From NCBI RefSeq assembly GCF_036192275.1, contig NZ_CP108088.1, positions 9,038,001-9,102,000 of the forward strand: DNA of 64,000 nt, written 5' to 3'. The translations under genes and the position numbers were made by a program. Shown in pieces: positions 33,589-43,035 of the stretch. The stretch is from Streptomyces sp. NBC_00250. GTDB lineage: Bacteria; Actinomycetota; Actinomycetes; Streptomycetales; Streptomycetaceae. Under the pieces are notes generated by a model. It saw only the letters and a list, made by a program, of their open reading frames with translations. It was not told the DNA's origin and did not search any database. How positions within the stretch are numbered: position 1 is the first letter of the stretch; the number at the start of each line of letters is the position of its first letter.

Positions 33589-36125
33589 TCAGCCTGGCGG
33601 GCGGGAGGCCATCCGTTCGGTGAGTCGTGTCAGATCGGAGGCCGCCTCGCGGAGCTCCTGCTCGTGTCCGGTCCTCTCGAAGAGCGCGACGGCCTCGCGG
33701 AAGGCGACGGCGGCTTTTCGGCCGCGGCACAGACTCCTCAGAGCACGGCCCAGGTGGTGGTTGATGCGGGCTTGCCGTTCGAGGTCGCTCGACGTGCCGA
33801 TGAGAGCACGAGCGCGTTCCAGGACGGCCGTGGCCTCTTCGTACCGTCGTATTCTGCTCATGGCCAGGCCTGCGGTGGCCCAGGCCACGGCCTCGCCGTG
33901 CCGGTCTCCGATCCTGGCCGCGGCCCGTTGCGCGAGTGCGGTCAGCGGGATCAGCTCGGCGATGCGGTCCGGCGAGTCCAGGTAGGGGGAGGGGAGCGCC
34001 GGCAGGGAGACCGTGAACTCGGGGCGCACGGTGGTCGCGGCTCGGGCGAGGGCGAGCAGGGTGGTCAACTCGGCGTCCAGCCATCCCGAGGCGGCCCGAC
34101 GGTCGGTGACTCCGGGCGCCGGGGGAGTCTGTGCGTCGTCGTACAGGTGGGCGACGGCGGCGCGTACCTGGGACTCGTGCCGGTCGAGGAGCGCGCAGAG
34201 GCGGCTCGCCCCGGCCGGCTCGGGATCATCCTGAGCGTAGGCGTGGAGCGCGGAGATGGTGGCGTCGCCCGGTGCCGGTGCGAGAAGTTCGGGCAGCGTG
34301 CCCTCGAAGGTGGGCAGCCGCCGGGCGAGGAGCTGCCAGAAGCCGGGGCCGAAGCGGCGTGATGCGGATGTGAGGTGTTCACCGCAGAGCCGGCTCCACG
34401 CGTCCCCGTCCGGAGCGCCGGCAGGCAGGTCCCGCCCGTAGAGCAGGGCCGCGGTGGCGGGTCGCGCGGTCGCCAGGGTCGTGCGGTCGTCGAGGAACCG
34501 GGCGGAACGGACCGCGTGGATCGTCGGCCGGGACGTGCCGGCAGAGGTGTGATGGGAGACGGGGGCGGACTCCGAAAGACGGGTGAGGGCGATGCGGGCG
34601 CACTCGGGGCCCTGGCTCGCCAAGTCACTCAGGTGATGGTGCCGTCCTTCCCCCGACAGCACCTGGAGCAAGGCAGCGGGACAGCCGGGCCGGGCGGCAA
34701 GAACCCACAGCACCGAGTTCGGCAGCGGCAGGGTGTTGTGCGCCTCGACGAGTTCGTCCCATGGCGTGCTCCCGCCGCCCTCGCTGTCGAGCGAGAGCTG
34801 CGCCTGGAGGGGGCCGGGGTGCGCGCGCAGCCAGGTCGCCAGGTCCTCGGCCCGGGGCTGCTGCGGCAGTCGGGCGGAGTTGAGGCGGCGCAGGCCCGCG
34901 TCCGTGAGGGCGCGACGGTCGAGCTGTTCGTCCAGCGCACCATCCAGTCCGTACAACCACCCGGCCCCCGCGATCTCACCGTTCCAGGAGTACAGGCCGT
35001 CGCGCGCCCAACGGGCGAAGAGCGGACGCGGAGGAACGCCGCCCGCTTCGAGTCTCGACAGGGCGGTGGCGAGGAGAGCATGTCCCGTGCGGATCCCACG
35101 GCGTCCAGCGCATGCCTCGGCGCCCCGCGCGAGGGCCTCGTCGTCGAGGCCGGCGACGAGGGAGGGGAGGAGCTCCGGCGGTGCCTGGACCAGGACGCGC
35201 AGATCGGGAGGACGACACCGGGACCGCGTCGGCTCGCCGAGCCCGTCGATGAGCTCGCGCAGGCTGCCCTTGTGCCAGGGAAGTCGTTCAGCGACGGCTG
35301 CCCACGCCGTCCGATCCGAACCCAGAGCTGCCCGCAACTGGGCGCCGACCGAGTCCCAGAACGCCAGACCCTTCTCGGTGTGGCTCCGGTCACCGTTATC
35401 GACGGCTGCGAGGAGCCGGTCGAGCCGAGTCGTCGCACACATCACCTCGCTCGTCCTGTCCGTGGTCAGCAGCAGACGTAGCAGCGGGGTCCGCAGCCAG
35501 GACAGATGCGGCAGAAGCAGAGCGCGGACGGGATCGGGCAGCTCGTACGGAGGAGGCGGGGGCGGTGGGCCATCCCACCGCTGCTCCCGGAGCATGTCGA
35601 TCGGCCGCTGCTTGGCCGGCCGGTCCTTCTGCCGGGCCGCGAGGCGGTCGGCGACCTCCCGCCGCCAGGGCGAGAGCAGCGCCAGGGTCAGCCCGTCGGG
35701 ACAGTCCCGGCGGGCTATCAGGCCACGCGACGCCACGGAGCCGAAGGGCTCCCGTGCTCGACGGCAATCGCCTCCCCATCGAACGGCCCGGCGTCGAGCA
35801 ACGCGTCACAGTCCGGCACCGTCAGCGCGCCGCGCAGGGCGACGACAAGCTCCGCGGACGGCATCGCGCCACGCTCGCCGTCGTCATCGCGAACGACCGG
35901 AAGAAAGGGCACGGCCGCGGAGGCGAGTCCTGTCGCATCGAGCTCATCGCCGACACGCGCCGCATCGGCAGGGGGCAGGAGCGTCGCCGCCCACCTCAGC
36001 AGACTCAGGTGATAGGCCGCCTCGCGCGCGAGAGAAGTCTGATTCCAGGGGGACGTGAACGACTCCGCGTACTCACGGACGGCCGTTTCTGCCGCACAAC
36101 GGATGGGCCCTGGAGCTCGCCCCAT
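33589..36125 (-). pseudogene. Large TPR/leucine-rich-variant-like protein split by a frameshift
   Basis: Two frames join naturally: 36125-35718 (135 residues, AREAAYHLSLLRWAATLLPP, ending GSPSAPWRRVA) and 35736-33589 (715 residues, beginning ASRGLIARRDCPDGLTLALL). The sequence reads on sensibly across the 19-nt overlap (PWRRVASRGLIARRDCPDGL), so this is probably one gene of about 850 residues with one indel; translational re-initiation is possible. The central part is helical with Leu/Ala/Arg repeats, and the C-terminal 130 residues contain TPR motifs (GEAVAWATAGLAMSRIRRYE EATAVLERARAL). No enzyme motif is seen. Function unknown. Confidence 0.65.
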
Positions 36126-36437
36126 GCCTGCTCCGCGTCAGCCGCGCGAGGGCGAGAGGAGTCCGCGACGGTCCGCACACGGCGCTCCGTACACAGCGGT
36201 CCGTACGCCGTCGTCGGCGCCGTCGTCCGTACGCGGCCGTCCGTGCCGCTGATCGTCGAGAACGAGCAAGCTGGTGTCCTGGCGTCCTGGATGGCGATGA
36301 TCGACACCGAGAAGGGGCTCGCGGTTCACGCATCACCGGCCGAACGGCTGCAACCGCAGCGAGGTGGGTGGGCCGGGCGCTGATTTGCAGGGCCGGCCTT
36401 CCGCGCGTCACCCTGATAGTCGAGGGCAGGTGCTGAC

Positions 36438-37301
36438 GTGCACACCAGCGACGAGATCTACCACCGGGTGCTCTGGGACCCGCGCTTCGACCCCGAGCGG
36501 TTCGTGATGGGGATCGCCCAGCGTGGGGCCCCGCCGAAGCGGGTTCTGCTCGGCGACTTCGTGCCGGGCGGGGAGATCCCCTGGCACCGGGTGCTGTTCT
36601 TCGAGGCGGACGGCCAGGTCGTCTGGGACCGCGCCTCCGGCGTCGACCGGCTCGACGAGACACTCGTCGGGCAGGTCGGTCCCGTGCCGGCCCCGGCACC
36701 CGGCGACATCCTCGCCGTACCGTCGACGAACCGCACCGCCGTCGCCTGGCTGCCGCCGGCGGAGTTGTGGCCGCCGATCCAGCACATTCGCCGCGAACAC
36801 GACCGGCAGATCCGCCGATGGCCGCCGCATGCCAATGTGCTCTTCGGCTTCGTCCCCGAGGCCGAGTTCGCCCGGGCTCTGCCGCTGGTCGCCGCGGCGC
36901 TCGCCGAGACGCCGCCGTTCACCGCCCGCCTGGCGGGCGTCCACTGGTTCGGACACCGCGAGGACGCCACCGTCTGGCTCGACCCGGCCGCCGCCGACCA
37001 CGAGCCCTGGGCGCGGCTGCGGGAGTCCCTGGAGCTCCGCTTCCCGCTCTGCGGATCGCAGTCGCACGGCTTCACACCGCATCTGTCCCTCGGCCGTACC
37101 CCGGACCCGCACTCCCTCGCCCGCAAGGCGGAGGCCCTCCTCGGCCCCATGACGGCCCGAGTCGACGAGCTGGTCCTGCTTTCCCGGCGCGGCGACGAGC
37201 CGATGCGGGTCCGGGCCCGCGTCCTGCTAGGAAGCGGCGACGTACATCACCCGGAGAATCCAGCCCCTCCGGGCAACCCTCCGCCGTCACCGCCCGTCTA
37301 G
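36438..37301 (+). CDS. MJ1316 RNA-end recognition domain fused to a 2H phosphoesterase
   Basis: A 287-residue two-domain protein starting GTG 36438 (GAGGGCAGG upstream). Residues 1-75 are the MJ1316/DUF504 domain ([40 protein letters not shown]), thought to recognise 2',3'-cyclic phosphate RNA ends. Residues 112-245 are a 2H phosphoesterase: first motif [11 protein letters not shown] (His131) and second FTPHLSLGR (His215). The first motif is H-x-N rather than H-x-[ST], as I recall for the LENG9-like subfamily. The tail is Pro-rich. It probably processes cyclic RNA termini during RNA repair or tRNA damage response; partners are not adjacent. Confidence 0.85.
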   Translation: MHTSDEIYHRVLWDPRFDPERFVMGIAQRGAPPKRVLLGDFVPGGEIPWHRVLFFEADGQVVWDRASGVDRLDETLVGQVGPVPAPAPGDILAVPSTNRTAVAWLPPAELWPPIQHIRREHDRQIRRWPPHANVLFGFVPEAEFARALPLVAAALAETPPFTARLAGVHWFGHREDATVWLDPAAADHEPWARLRESLELRFPLCGSQSHGFTPHLSLGRTPDPHSLARKAEALLGPMTARVDELVLLSRRGDEPMRVRARVLLGSGDVHHPENPAPPGNPPPSPPV

Positions 37302-37365
37302 TCAGACGCGGTCACGGGCTTCGGCCGGCCCAGCCGGCCTGCAACGAAGTCATGAGGACGCACCT

Positions 37366-37584
37366 ATGCCTTCCGCAAGCGGCGCGGCCGAGAAGGCGCT
37401 CGCCGATCTTGATCGGGGCGTGAGGGCCGCCGTCGAGGCGGTGCGCCGGCTCACCGAAGCTGGTGACAACCTTCTTTCCTCACCGTCGGCGGAACCGCTG
37501 ACCAGCGAAGACGTACCTACCGTGCGCCTGGCCTTCGACGTAGGACTCCGAGGCCATCTGAAGTGGGGATTGCCGCACTTCTGA
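37366..37584 (+). CDS. Small hypothetical protein
   Basis: A 72-residue ORF from ATG 37366. The first half is a charged helix (AAEKALADLDRGVRAAVEAV RRLTEAGDNLL), the rest PTVRLAFDVGLRGHLKWGLP. Codon bias fits coding sequence but no family is recognised. It lies 64 bp after the MJ1316-2H gene on the same strand and could be co-transcribed. Confidence 0.45.
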   Translation: MPSASGAAEKALADLDRGVRAAVEAVRRLTEAGDNLLSSPSAEPLTSEDVPTVRLAFDVGLRGHLKWGLPHF

Positions 37585-37727
37585 GACTGATCAGCCTGGC
37601 CACAGCGTGAGACGGCCTCAAGACCAGCAGGTCACGGGCACGCGCTTCGCTACGAGCTTGGCCACGAGCTGTGAGCCATTACATCCAAGGCCAGGCAGCC
37701 CCGGCTTGTGATCGCACGCCTCTGCGG

Positions 37728-37988
37728 CTACCTGGTGACGCGGACCCGGAGCTTGTACGGTGCTCCGCTGCTGATCGCCTGTGCCTGCTCGGCGAAGTCG
37801 GCGCGGGTGAAGCCGAGGAGCGCGGCGTCGGCGGCCGCGCGGAGCAGCGGCACGATCTCGTCGACCGGTCGGCCTCGGTGCGTCTCGGCGACTTCGGTGT
37901 AGGCCCGCTGGTACGGAGTGCCATACGCGCTTGAGGGGTCACGCAGGAGATGGTCCATGTCCTGCGCACTGACGGTGATCTCACCCAT
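37728..37988 (-). CDS. Small hypothetical protein
   Basis: An 86-residue protein from ATG 37988. It is acidic in the first half (MGEITVSAQDMDHLLRDPSS) and helical after (HRGRPVDEIVPLLRAAADAA LLGFTRADFAEQAQAISSG). It reads like one of the many small soluble Streptomyces proteins of unknown role. No signal peptide. Confidence 0.55.
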   Translation of the reverse strand: MGEITVSAQDMDHLLRDPSSAYGTPYQRAYTEVAETHRGRPVDEIVPLLRAAADAALLGFTRADFAEQAQAISSGAPYKLRVRVTR

Positions 37989-38155
37989 GACCGCTCCCGG
38001 AGTTGCTTGGGCTCGGGTACCTCCCGAGCCTCTGCTTCGACGCTACGAGCCGCCACTGACAATGAGGGCCGCTGGCTGTGCGCTGCTCGCGTAGGTGCTA
38101 GGTCCTGTCCGATGGGTCAGGTGACCTGTCCATCCGGAGAATCGTTCGGACAGGT

Positions 38156-39037
38156 GTGGGGCGAGGTGATCTGTCGGATCAGGAGTGGGCTCGGTTAGAG
38201 CCGCATCTACCGACGAACGTAGGGCGGGGCGGGCGCTGGAAGAGTCACCGCAGGGTGATCAACGGAATTCTCTTCCGTCAGCGAACCGGGATTCCATGGC
38301 GTGATATTCCAGCACGGTTCGGGAAATGGAAGACGGTGCACGACAGGCATCGGCGATGGTCAGGGGATGGAACATGGGAGAAGATCCTGCGGGCCGTTCA
38401 GGCCGATGCCGATGCAGCCGGACGGATCGACTGGAGCATGGTCAGCGTGGACTCGACCTCCTGCCGTGCCCACCAGCACGCCGCCGGTGCCCGTGCCGAA
38501 GTGCCGCGCATCCCGGGTCGAGCTGGCCAGCCTGTTGAGCATCGTGCCGATGAGGCTTTGGGCCGCTCTCGAGGCGGGTTGACCTGCAAGATCCACCTAG
38601 CGGGAGAGGGCGGCCGCAGGCCACTCGCCTTCCTGATAACGCCAGGCCAGTGGGGCGATGCTCCACAGATGATCCCGACCCTCGAACGCATCCGTGTCCC
38701 ACGCACCAGCGGCTACCGCCCACGAACACGCCCTGATCACGTCGGCGGCGACAAGGCGTACTCATCCCGCCAGAACCGCCGCTATCTGCGGCGGCGGCAG
38801 ATCAAGCACACCATTCCCGAGCGCATGGACCAGCGAGCCAACCGCCAGCGCCGTGGCAGCGCCGGCGGTCGGCCCACTGGCTTTGACAAGGCGATCTATA
38901 AACGCCGCAACGAAGTAGAGCGGACGTTCAATGCGCTCAAATGCTTCCGGGCCGTAGCCACCCGTTTCGACAAGCGCGCCTATGTCTTCCATGGAACGGT
39001 GACCGTTGCATCGCTCCGGCTATGGCTCCGCTCGTAA
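38156..39037 (+). CDS. Intact IS5-family transposase
   Basis: A 293-residue DDE transposase starting GTG 38156. Residues 1-80 are the DUF4096-like DNA-binding region (LSDQEWARLEPHLPTNVGRG, RVINGILFRQRTGIPWRDIP ARFGKWKTVHDRHRRW). Catalytic blocks: VSVDSTSCRAH (first D), PDHVGGDKAYSSRQNRRYL (second D) and KRRNEVERTFNALKCFRAVA (E). It has no frameshift and sits within perfect ends, so it may be active. The second half is related to the truncated transposase at 3273-3713. Confidence 0.93.
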   Translation: MGRGDLSDQEWARLEPHLPTNVGRGGRWKSHRRVINGILFRQRTGIPWRDIPARFGKWKTVHDRHRRWSGDGTWEKILRAVQADADAAGRIDWSMVSVDSTSCRAHQHAAGARAEVPRIPGRAGQPVEHRADEALGRSRGGLTCKIHLAGEGGRRPLAFLITPGQWGDAPQMIPTLERIRVPRTSGYRPRTRPDHVGGDKAYSSRQNRRYLRRRQIKHTIPERMDQRANRQRRGSAGGRPTGFDKAIYKRRNEVERTFNALKCFRAVATRFDKRAYVFHGTVTVASLRLWLRS

Positions 39038-39053
39038 CCCGTCAGCAGCTTTG

Positions 39054-39362
39054 TCAGGGGACGTCCTGGCCGATCGCCCGGATCACGTCGGCAAGCCACA
39101 CCAAGTGGTGACCCACGGCCTGGTCCTGGCGAGCAAGCAGATCCTCAAGATGCTGCCATGACTCCGAAAGCTGTCCGATCGTAAGGTCCTGGGGTTCGCT
39201 GGCGACGTCGTAGAGCTCGTCGACCGGGACAGACCAGAAGAGGTCTTCCTTGAGCGTCACGGTGGGCCCGGCCGACGCTTCGATGTGCCGTAGCGCCACG
39301 TCCAAAGCGCGACGGAGTTGATCGATCGGGATCTGCACGGGTTCGCTGGCCATGGGCACCAT
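39054..39362 (-). CDS. IS-borne passenger protein of unknown function
   Basis: A 102-residue acidic soluble protein encoded convergently to the transposase, entirely inside the IS. It reads VQIPIDQLRRALDVALRHIE, DLFWSVPVDELYDVASEPQD, ESWQHLEDLLARQDQAVGHH and lacks DNA-binding or enzymatic motifs. Start: ATG 39362, or ATG 39353. Its stop is 17 bp from the transposase stop. Being carried between the inverted repeats suggests it benefits or travels with the element; it might regulate transposition or act as an antitoxin- or immunity-like cargo, but no evidence favours one. Confidence 0.75.
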   Translation of the reverse strand: MVPMASEPVQIPIDQLRRALDVALRHIEASAGPTVTLKEDLFWSVPVDELYDVASEPQDLTIGQLSESWQHLEDLLARQDQAVGHHLVWLADVIRAIGQDVP

Positions 39363-39399
39363 CTTTGCTCAGTCACGGCCCTGACCCATCGGACAGGCC

Positions 39400-39800
39400 C
39401 TAGTGGGCGCGTAGGCGTAGCTGTCAGTGAACGTCAGGGCCACGTCTGCCGCAGATGCGTGCCAGGCGCAGGCAACAGTTTTGGAAGTGTCCACGGTATC
39501 CGGCCCCGGTCAGCATTCCGCCAGGGCCGATGAGGCCGCGGAGTTCGGATCATAGGCCCAGCACCGGGCCGGGACCCGGACCGCTCTCACCAGCGCCCCG
39601 TCTTCCACCATGTCCACAGCGGAAGCCGGGGCGCGGGCAAGTGACCGTTGGACAGGCCAGAGGCGTGCGGGCTCCGGCTCGCCATCAGTGGCTGCCCAGA
39701 ACGACCGAGGGCGAACCGTCCGAGGCATGCGATCCAACGGTGGCTGCCATGTGTCGGACGGGGCCTGGTGGCCGTCCGGCGAATCAGAGCGTGACGGTTC
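39400..39800. other. Intergenic region
   Basis: About 400 bp between the IS and the next gene. I see no supported gene or RNA; open frames on the minus strand lack recognisable content. Confidence 0.4.
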
Positions 39801-40370
39801 TCAGGGCGTGCGGCCGCTCGTTGCGAGGGCGCGGGTGAAGGCGGAGGCGTGGGGCTCCACCGAGGTCGGGGCGGCGAAGCCTTCGTACGTGCGGTACATC
39901 TCGGCGTAGCGCTCGACGACGCCGAGGAGGTAAACGCCGGTGTCCTCAGGCAGTGTGAAGTCCTGGCCCGTCGCACGGGCCAGGTCCCAGCCGTGCAGGG
40001 CGAGTTCGGCGACGAGCATGGCGGCGATCTCACCGGCGGGCATCGTGCTGCCGCCACCGAAGTCGACGTCGCCGTCCCACGCCTCGGGCTTCGCCCAGGC
40101 GGCGAGTGCCCGATCGAGCTGGGCCGCGTACCGCTCGGGCCAGTCGGCGTCGGCAGCGAAGTCGCGCGCGACCAGCTCGTCTGGAAGCTGGGTGCGCATG
40201 GCGCGGTGTTCGAGGCCATGCGAGGTGTAGAGGACGAGGTGGTTGGCGAGCTCTCGGACGGTCCAGCCGGTGCAGCCGGACGGTCCGGCGAGCTGCTCCG
40301 GGCTGATGCCACGGGTGACCCGGGCGGCTTCGGCGGCGCAGTTGGTGAGGTGTGCGTGGATCTCGTTCAT
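39801..40370 (-). CDS. TIGR03086/DinB-like protein (mycothiol maleylpyruvate isomerase fold)
   Basis: A 189-residue protein from ATG 40370. The N-terminal block GPSGCTGWTVRELANHLVLY is the hallmark of the mycothiol-dependent maleylpyruvate isomerase N-domain (the GCTGWTV..L..H pattern with a likely metal His), and ELALHGWDLARATGQDF supplies a second His. These four-helix proteins bind divalent metal and often mycothiol. It probably catalyses a thiol-dependent reaction in the cytoplasm; substrate unknown. An upstream GTG at 40379 is possible. Confidence 0.8.
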   Translation of the reverse strand: MNEIHAHLTNCAAEAARVTRGISPEQLAGPSGCTGWTVRELANHLVLYTSHGLEHRAMRTQLPDELVARDFAADADWPERYAAQLDRALAAWAKPEAWDGDVDFGGGSTMPAGEIAAMLVAELALHGWDLARATGQDFTLPEDTGVYLLGVVERYAEMYRTYEGFAAPTSVEPHASAFTRALATSGRTP

Positions 40371-40856
40371 GCAGCCCACGCTAGGGACCTGGCCCGCGTC
40401 GGTCTTGAACTTTTCCGACACATCTACGGAGGGGCCGAAGGTCCGGAGGGGGCGGCCGCCGGTGCGGCGGTTCGGAGAGAGTGGGCGTCGCGCCGGTCGA
40501 GCCACCGGGAACCAAGGCCGCAGGCGAAAGCCGTGTGGACGGCGCGGCGTACACGGTCGGCGCGGGCACAGCGGGCCGGCTGAGAACGATCGATGGCGAT
40601 GGCGGCCGTGATGACGCTGAGGGCGCAGGCCATGTCGAGTACGACGAACGAGACCCCGCCGTCGCGTCCGTGCCAGGGCGACGGCGGGCCCGCGGGTGCG
40701 GCCTGAGGCCGTGAGATCGCTTCCTCACGCATGGTGATGACGGAGAGCAGGCTCTGGACGAGGCGGCCGGACCCGGCGAGGTCCACCTCGCGGACTCCCT
40801 CGAAGCGGGTGCCTTGACAGGCCGCAGCTCGCCCGACTTTTGGTTTCTGCCCCTGA
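40371..40856. other. Region without an intact gene; possible coding relic on the minus strand
   Basis: One minus-strand frame through 40424-40850 reads RFEGVREVDLAGSGRLVQSL LSVITMREEA, which looks protein-like, then VVLDMACALSVITAAIAI. It has no start codon of its own and ends near 40424. It may be a broken small gene. Confidence 0.3.
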
Positions 40857-41294
40857 TCAGGCGCAGGAACAGCAGTAGCAGTAGCACATGAGCGCGCCGT
40901 AGCGCCCGACCTCGAAGGAGTACTCCGTGCCCGCCGGGACGTACATCCAGTCCCCGGCGGTGAGCTCATAGCCGTTGTAGACGATCGACCCGCTCGCGAT
41001 GAACCGGATGCCGGCACCGCCGTTGTGCGCGTGCGGGGACGCCTGTGCACCCGGCTCGGCAACCGTGATGTAGAGCTGGGACTCACAGGCCATGTACACC
41101 GGAAGCTGCCACTTGCGGAACCCCGGTGGGACATTGTCGACCTCGAGAAGCTTCATCGCCTTCTCGACCCCCGCGTCCCTCGACGTGATGATGCGACCCT
41201 CGACGTCGAGTCCGCTCTCGCGGACAGCGCTCTTGATCCGCTCCACTCCCTGCTCGAACGTGAGCCTGTTGGGATCGAAGGTCTGCTGTGCCAT
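40857..41294 (-). CDS. Cupin-domain protein with a cysteine-rich tail
   Basis: A 145-residue protein from ATG 41294 (AAGGAGAAG upstream). The cupin region contains FRKWQLPVYMACESQLYITV, ASPHAHNGGAGIRFIASGSI VYNGYELTAGDWMYVPAGTE; PHAHNGGAGIRF supplies the metal-binding histidines of motif 1. The C-terminus ends GALMCYCYCCSCA, with five Cys in the last nine residues, unusual for a cupin. The tail could bind a metal cluster or be a post-translational target. The enzymatic role is unknown. Confidence 0.8.
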   Translation of the reverse strand: MAQQTFDPNRLTFEQGVERIKSAVRESGLDVEGRIITSRDAGVEKAMKLLEVDNVPPGFRKWQLPVYMACESQLYITVAEPGAQASPHAHNGGAGIRFIASGSIVYNGYELTAGDWMYVPAGTEYSFEVGRYGALMCYCYCCSCA

Positions 41295-41805
41295 GGACTT
41301 CTCCTTCTGTACGACGGTCACGGACCAGCCCGTGCGGCCGGTCGAAGGAGTGAGTTCCCCGTCTACTCAGGGGCCCACGACAGCAAGGGAGGTTTCACTG
41401 CGACAGCCGCATCGGGGTAACCGTGTGGCGCAGGCGAGTTCCTCCATCTACGACAAGGCCCCCTCGGCACCGTTCCCGGTCCGCAGTCCCCATCCCGATT
41501 CTCCCCAGAGGCCGGGTCAGAACTTCAGTCCCGAGCGGATGTGGACGGAGGCTTCCTTCGCCGCTCTGTGCGGAGCCGCACCGGTTTCCGCCCCCAGCGG
41601 CAGAACCAAGCGGCGCCGCTTCTCACGCGGCGCCGCCTCTCGTGCGGCGGGCACCGGGGCGCGTACGGCGCCCTCGACCTCATCGCTCTGGTCCGCATGG
41701 CCGGCGACTCCCGCGCCCGCGAGTGCGTCGTGCGTGGGACTGCCGCCGGCCGGACGAAGAAGGGGATCAATGCGACCTGCTGCAACACGCTTCAAGGGCG
41801 GCCCG
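41295..41805. other. Intergenic region with a terminator-like hairpin
   Basis: About 510 bp between two minus-strand genes. GCGGCGCC and GGCGCCGC (41610-41636) form a GC-rich hairpin that could terminate the acyltransferase transcript. No further gene is supported. Confidence 0.4.
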
Positions 41806-43035
41806 TTACTGGGCGGGCGGGGCGAGCCGCTGCATCGTGCCGACGGGCTCCATGTGCTCGGAGAGTTCGTCCAGAGCCTTCAGCCACAGCTGGGGGAGGT
41901 CGGCGGCCGCAGTATGGGACTGGTCGTGGACGATCGTGATGCGGGCGGTGGTCATGGTTCGGGTGAGGGAGAAGTAGCCGAGCATGCCGGGGCTGTTCAG
42001 GCCGAAGATGCTGGCGGCGAGCGGGGGAGCGCCCAGGACGCGGTAGGTGCCGTTGATGTGGATGTGGCTGGTGGCCAGGCGGAAACCGGGGCGCTGCATC
42101 GAGCGGTGGAGGAGTCGGGGAGGTACGCGCAGGAGGGTCTTCCAGCCGCCCTCCCGCAGCCCGGAACCCTTGTGTGCGAGGGTCTGCCCGGCCACGGCCT
42201 CTAGACGGGCTCCCGGGCCGGTCGCGGTGCACGGCAACCGCAGCATCGCCGGCAGAGCGGCGTTCCCTGGCGTGAGTTTTGCCTCCTGCGTACGGACCGA
42301 CATAGGCATCACCACCCGCAGGTCCTGCGCTCGGCCCGCCTGCTGCAGCTGCAAGGCCGCGAGCGCGCCGGTCACCGCGGTGAGGTACACATCGTTGGCG
42401 CCCACTCCCCACTGCGAAGCCACCGCCCGCAGGCGGCCGTCCGGGACGTCCGCGTACGCCATGGTCGCCAGCCCGCTCCCCGCCGTGTCGCACCCGGCGG
42501 GAACCGTCTCGTGCTCGGGGAACCTTCCGAACGGCGAGGTACGCAGCCACGCCCGCGAGGTACGTCGCGGCACGGGCGGCCGATGGGGGTACGGCCCTAC
42601 GACGGGTGCGTCCGCCAGAAGCGCGGCCACCAGGTGGGCCGCACCGACGCCGTCCGTGACGGCGTGGTCGATGCGGAAGCACACCCGCTGCACCTGATCG
42701 ACCCGACACGTCAGCATCCGCAGGTCCCAGCCGGCGGCCGGACGGGTGGGCAGAGCCTCGCGCAGCAGCGCGTCGGTCGCCTCGCCGAGCCGGCCGTCCA
42801 CGTGCTCCGCGCGCACATGCAGCCCGGCCTCGGGCGGCGCGGTCCGTGTCCAGGAGCGAGCTCCTCCGACCGCCGCGACATTGAGGGCTTCCAGCCCGGG
42901 CGCCCGCTCGGCCACGCGTGCGCGCAGGTCGTCGAGCGCGAACGCCCCCGCGGGAAAGTCCAGGACGTGGACCACCGTCACTCGCGCGGGGCTGCGGTCC
43001 GGGAACAATGCGAACGCGCGGTCCAGGACGTTCAT
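41806..43035 (-). CDS. WS/DGAT-like O-acyltransferase
   Basis: A 409-residue protein starting ATG 43035 (MNVLDRAFALFPDRSPARVT). The catalytic motif of the acyl-CoA-dependent acyltransferase superfamily is FRIDHAVTDGVGAAH (His124-x3-Asp128-Gly). The C-terminal half, with SMQRPGFRLATSHIHINGTY and GMLGYFSLTRTMTTARITIV, matches the wax-ester synthase/DGAT C-terminal domain in layout. Length is slightly below the usual 440-480. It may make triacylglycerol or wax esters or transfer acyl groups to another alcohol. Confidence 0.8.
   Translation of the reverse strand: MNVLDRAFALFPDRSPARVTVVHVLDFPAGAFALDDLRARVAERAPGLEALNVAAVGGARSWTRTAPPEAGLHVRAEHVDGRLGEATDALLREALPTRPAAGWDLRMLTCRVDQVQRVCFRIDHAVTDGVGAAHLVAALLADAPVVGPYPHRPPVPRRTSRAWLRTSPFGRFPEHETVPAGCDTAGSGLATMAYADVPDGRLRAVASQWGVGANDVYLTAVTGALAALQLQQAGRAQDLRVVMPMSVRTQEAKLTPGNAALPAMLRLPCTATGPGARLEAVAGQTLAHKGSGLREGGWKTLLRVPPRLLHRSMQRPGFRLATSHIHINGTYRVLGAPPLAASIFGLNSPGMLGYFSLTRTMTTARITIVHDQSHTAAADLPQLWLKALDELSEHMEPVGTMQRLAPPAQ

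Larger units (their letters stand above)
38102..39399. mobile_element. Complete IS5-type insertion sequence with a passenger ORF
   Basis: The element is 1298 bp long. Its left end GTCCTGTCCGATGGGTCAGG (38102-38121) and right end (39380-39399, reading inward GGCCTGTCCGATGGGTCAGG) differ at one position of 20. CTAG flanks both sides (38098-38101 and 39400-39403), a 4-bp target-site duplication. Inside are an intact transposase gene (38156-39037) and an opposing 102-residue ORF (39054-39362). Confidence 0.93.

Noticed and set aside
36176..36250. Cluster of TCCGTAC-like short repeats
   Set aside because: Units are irregular in spacing and sequence; no palindrome or gene context supports a regulatory array.
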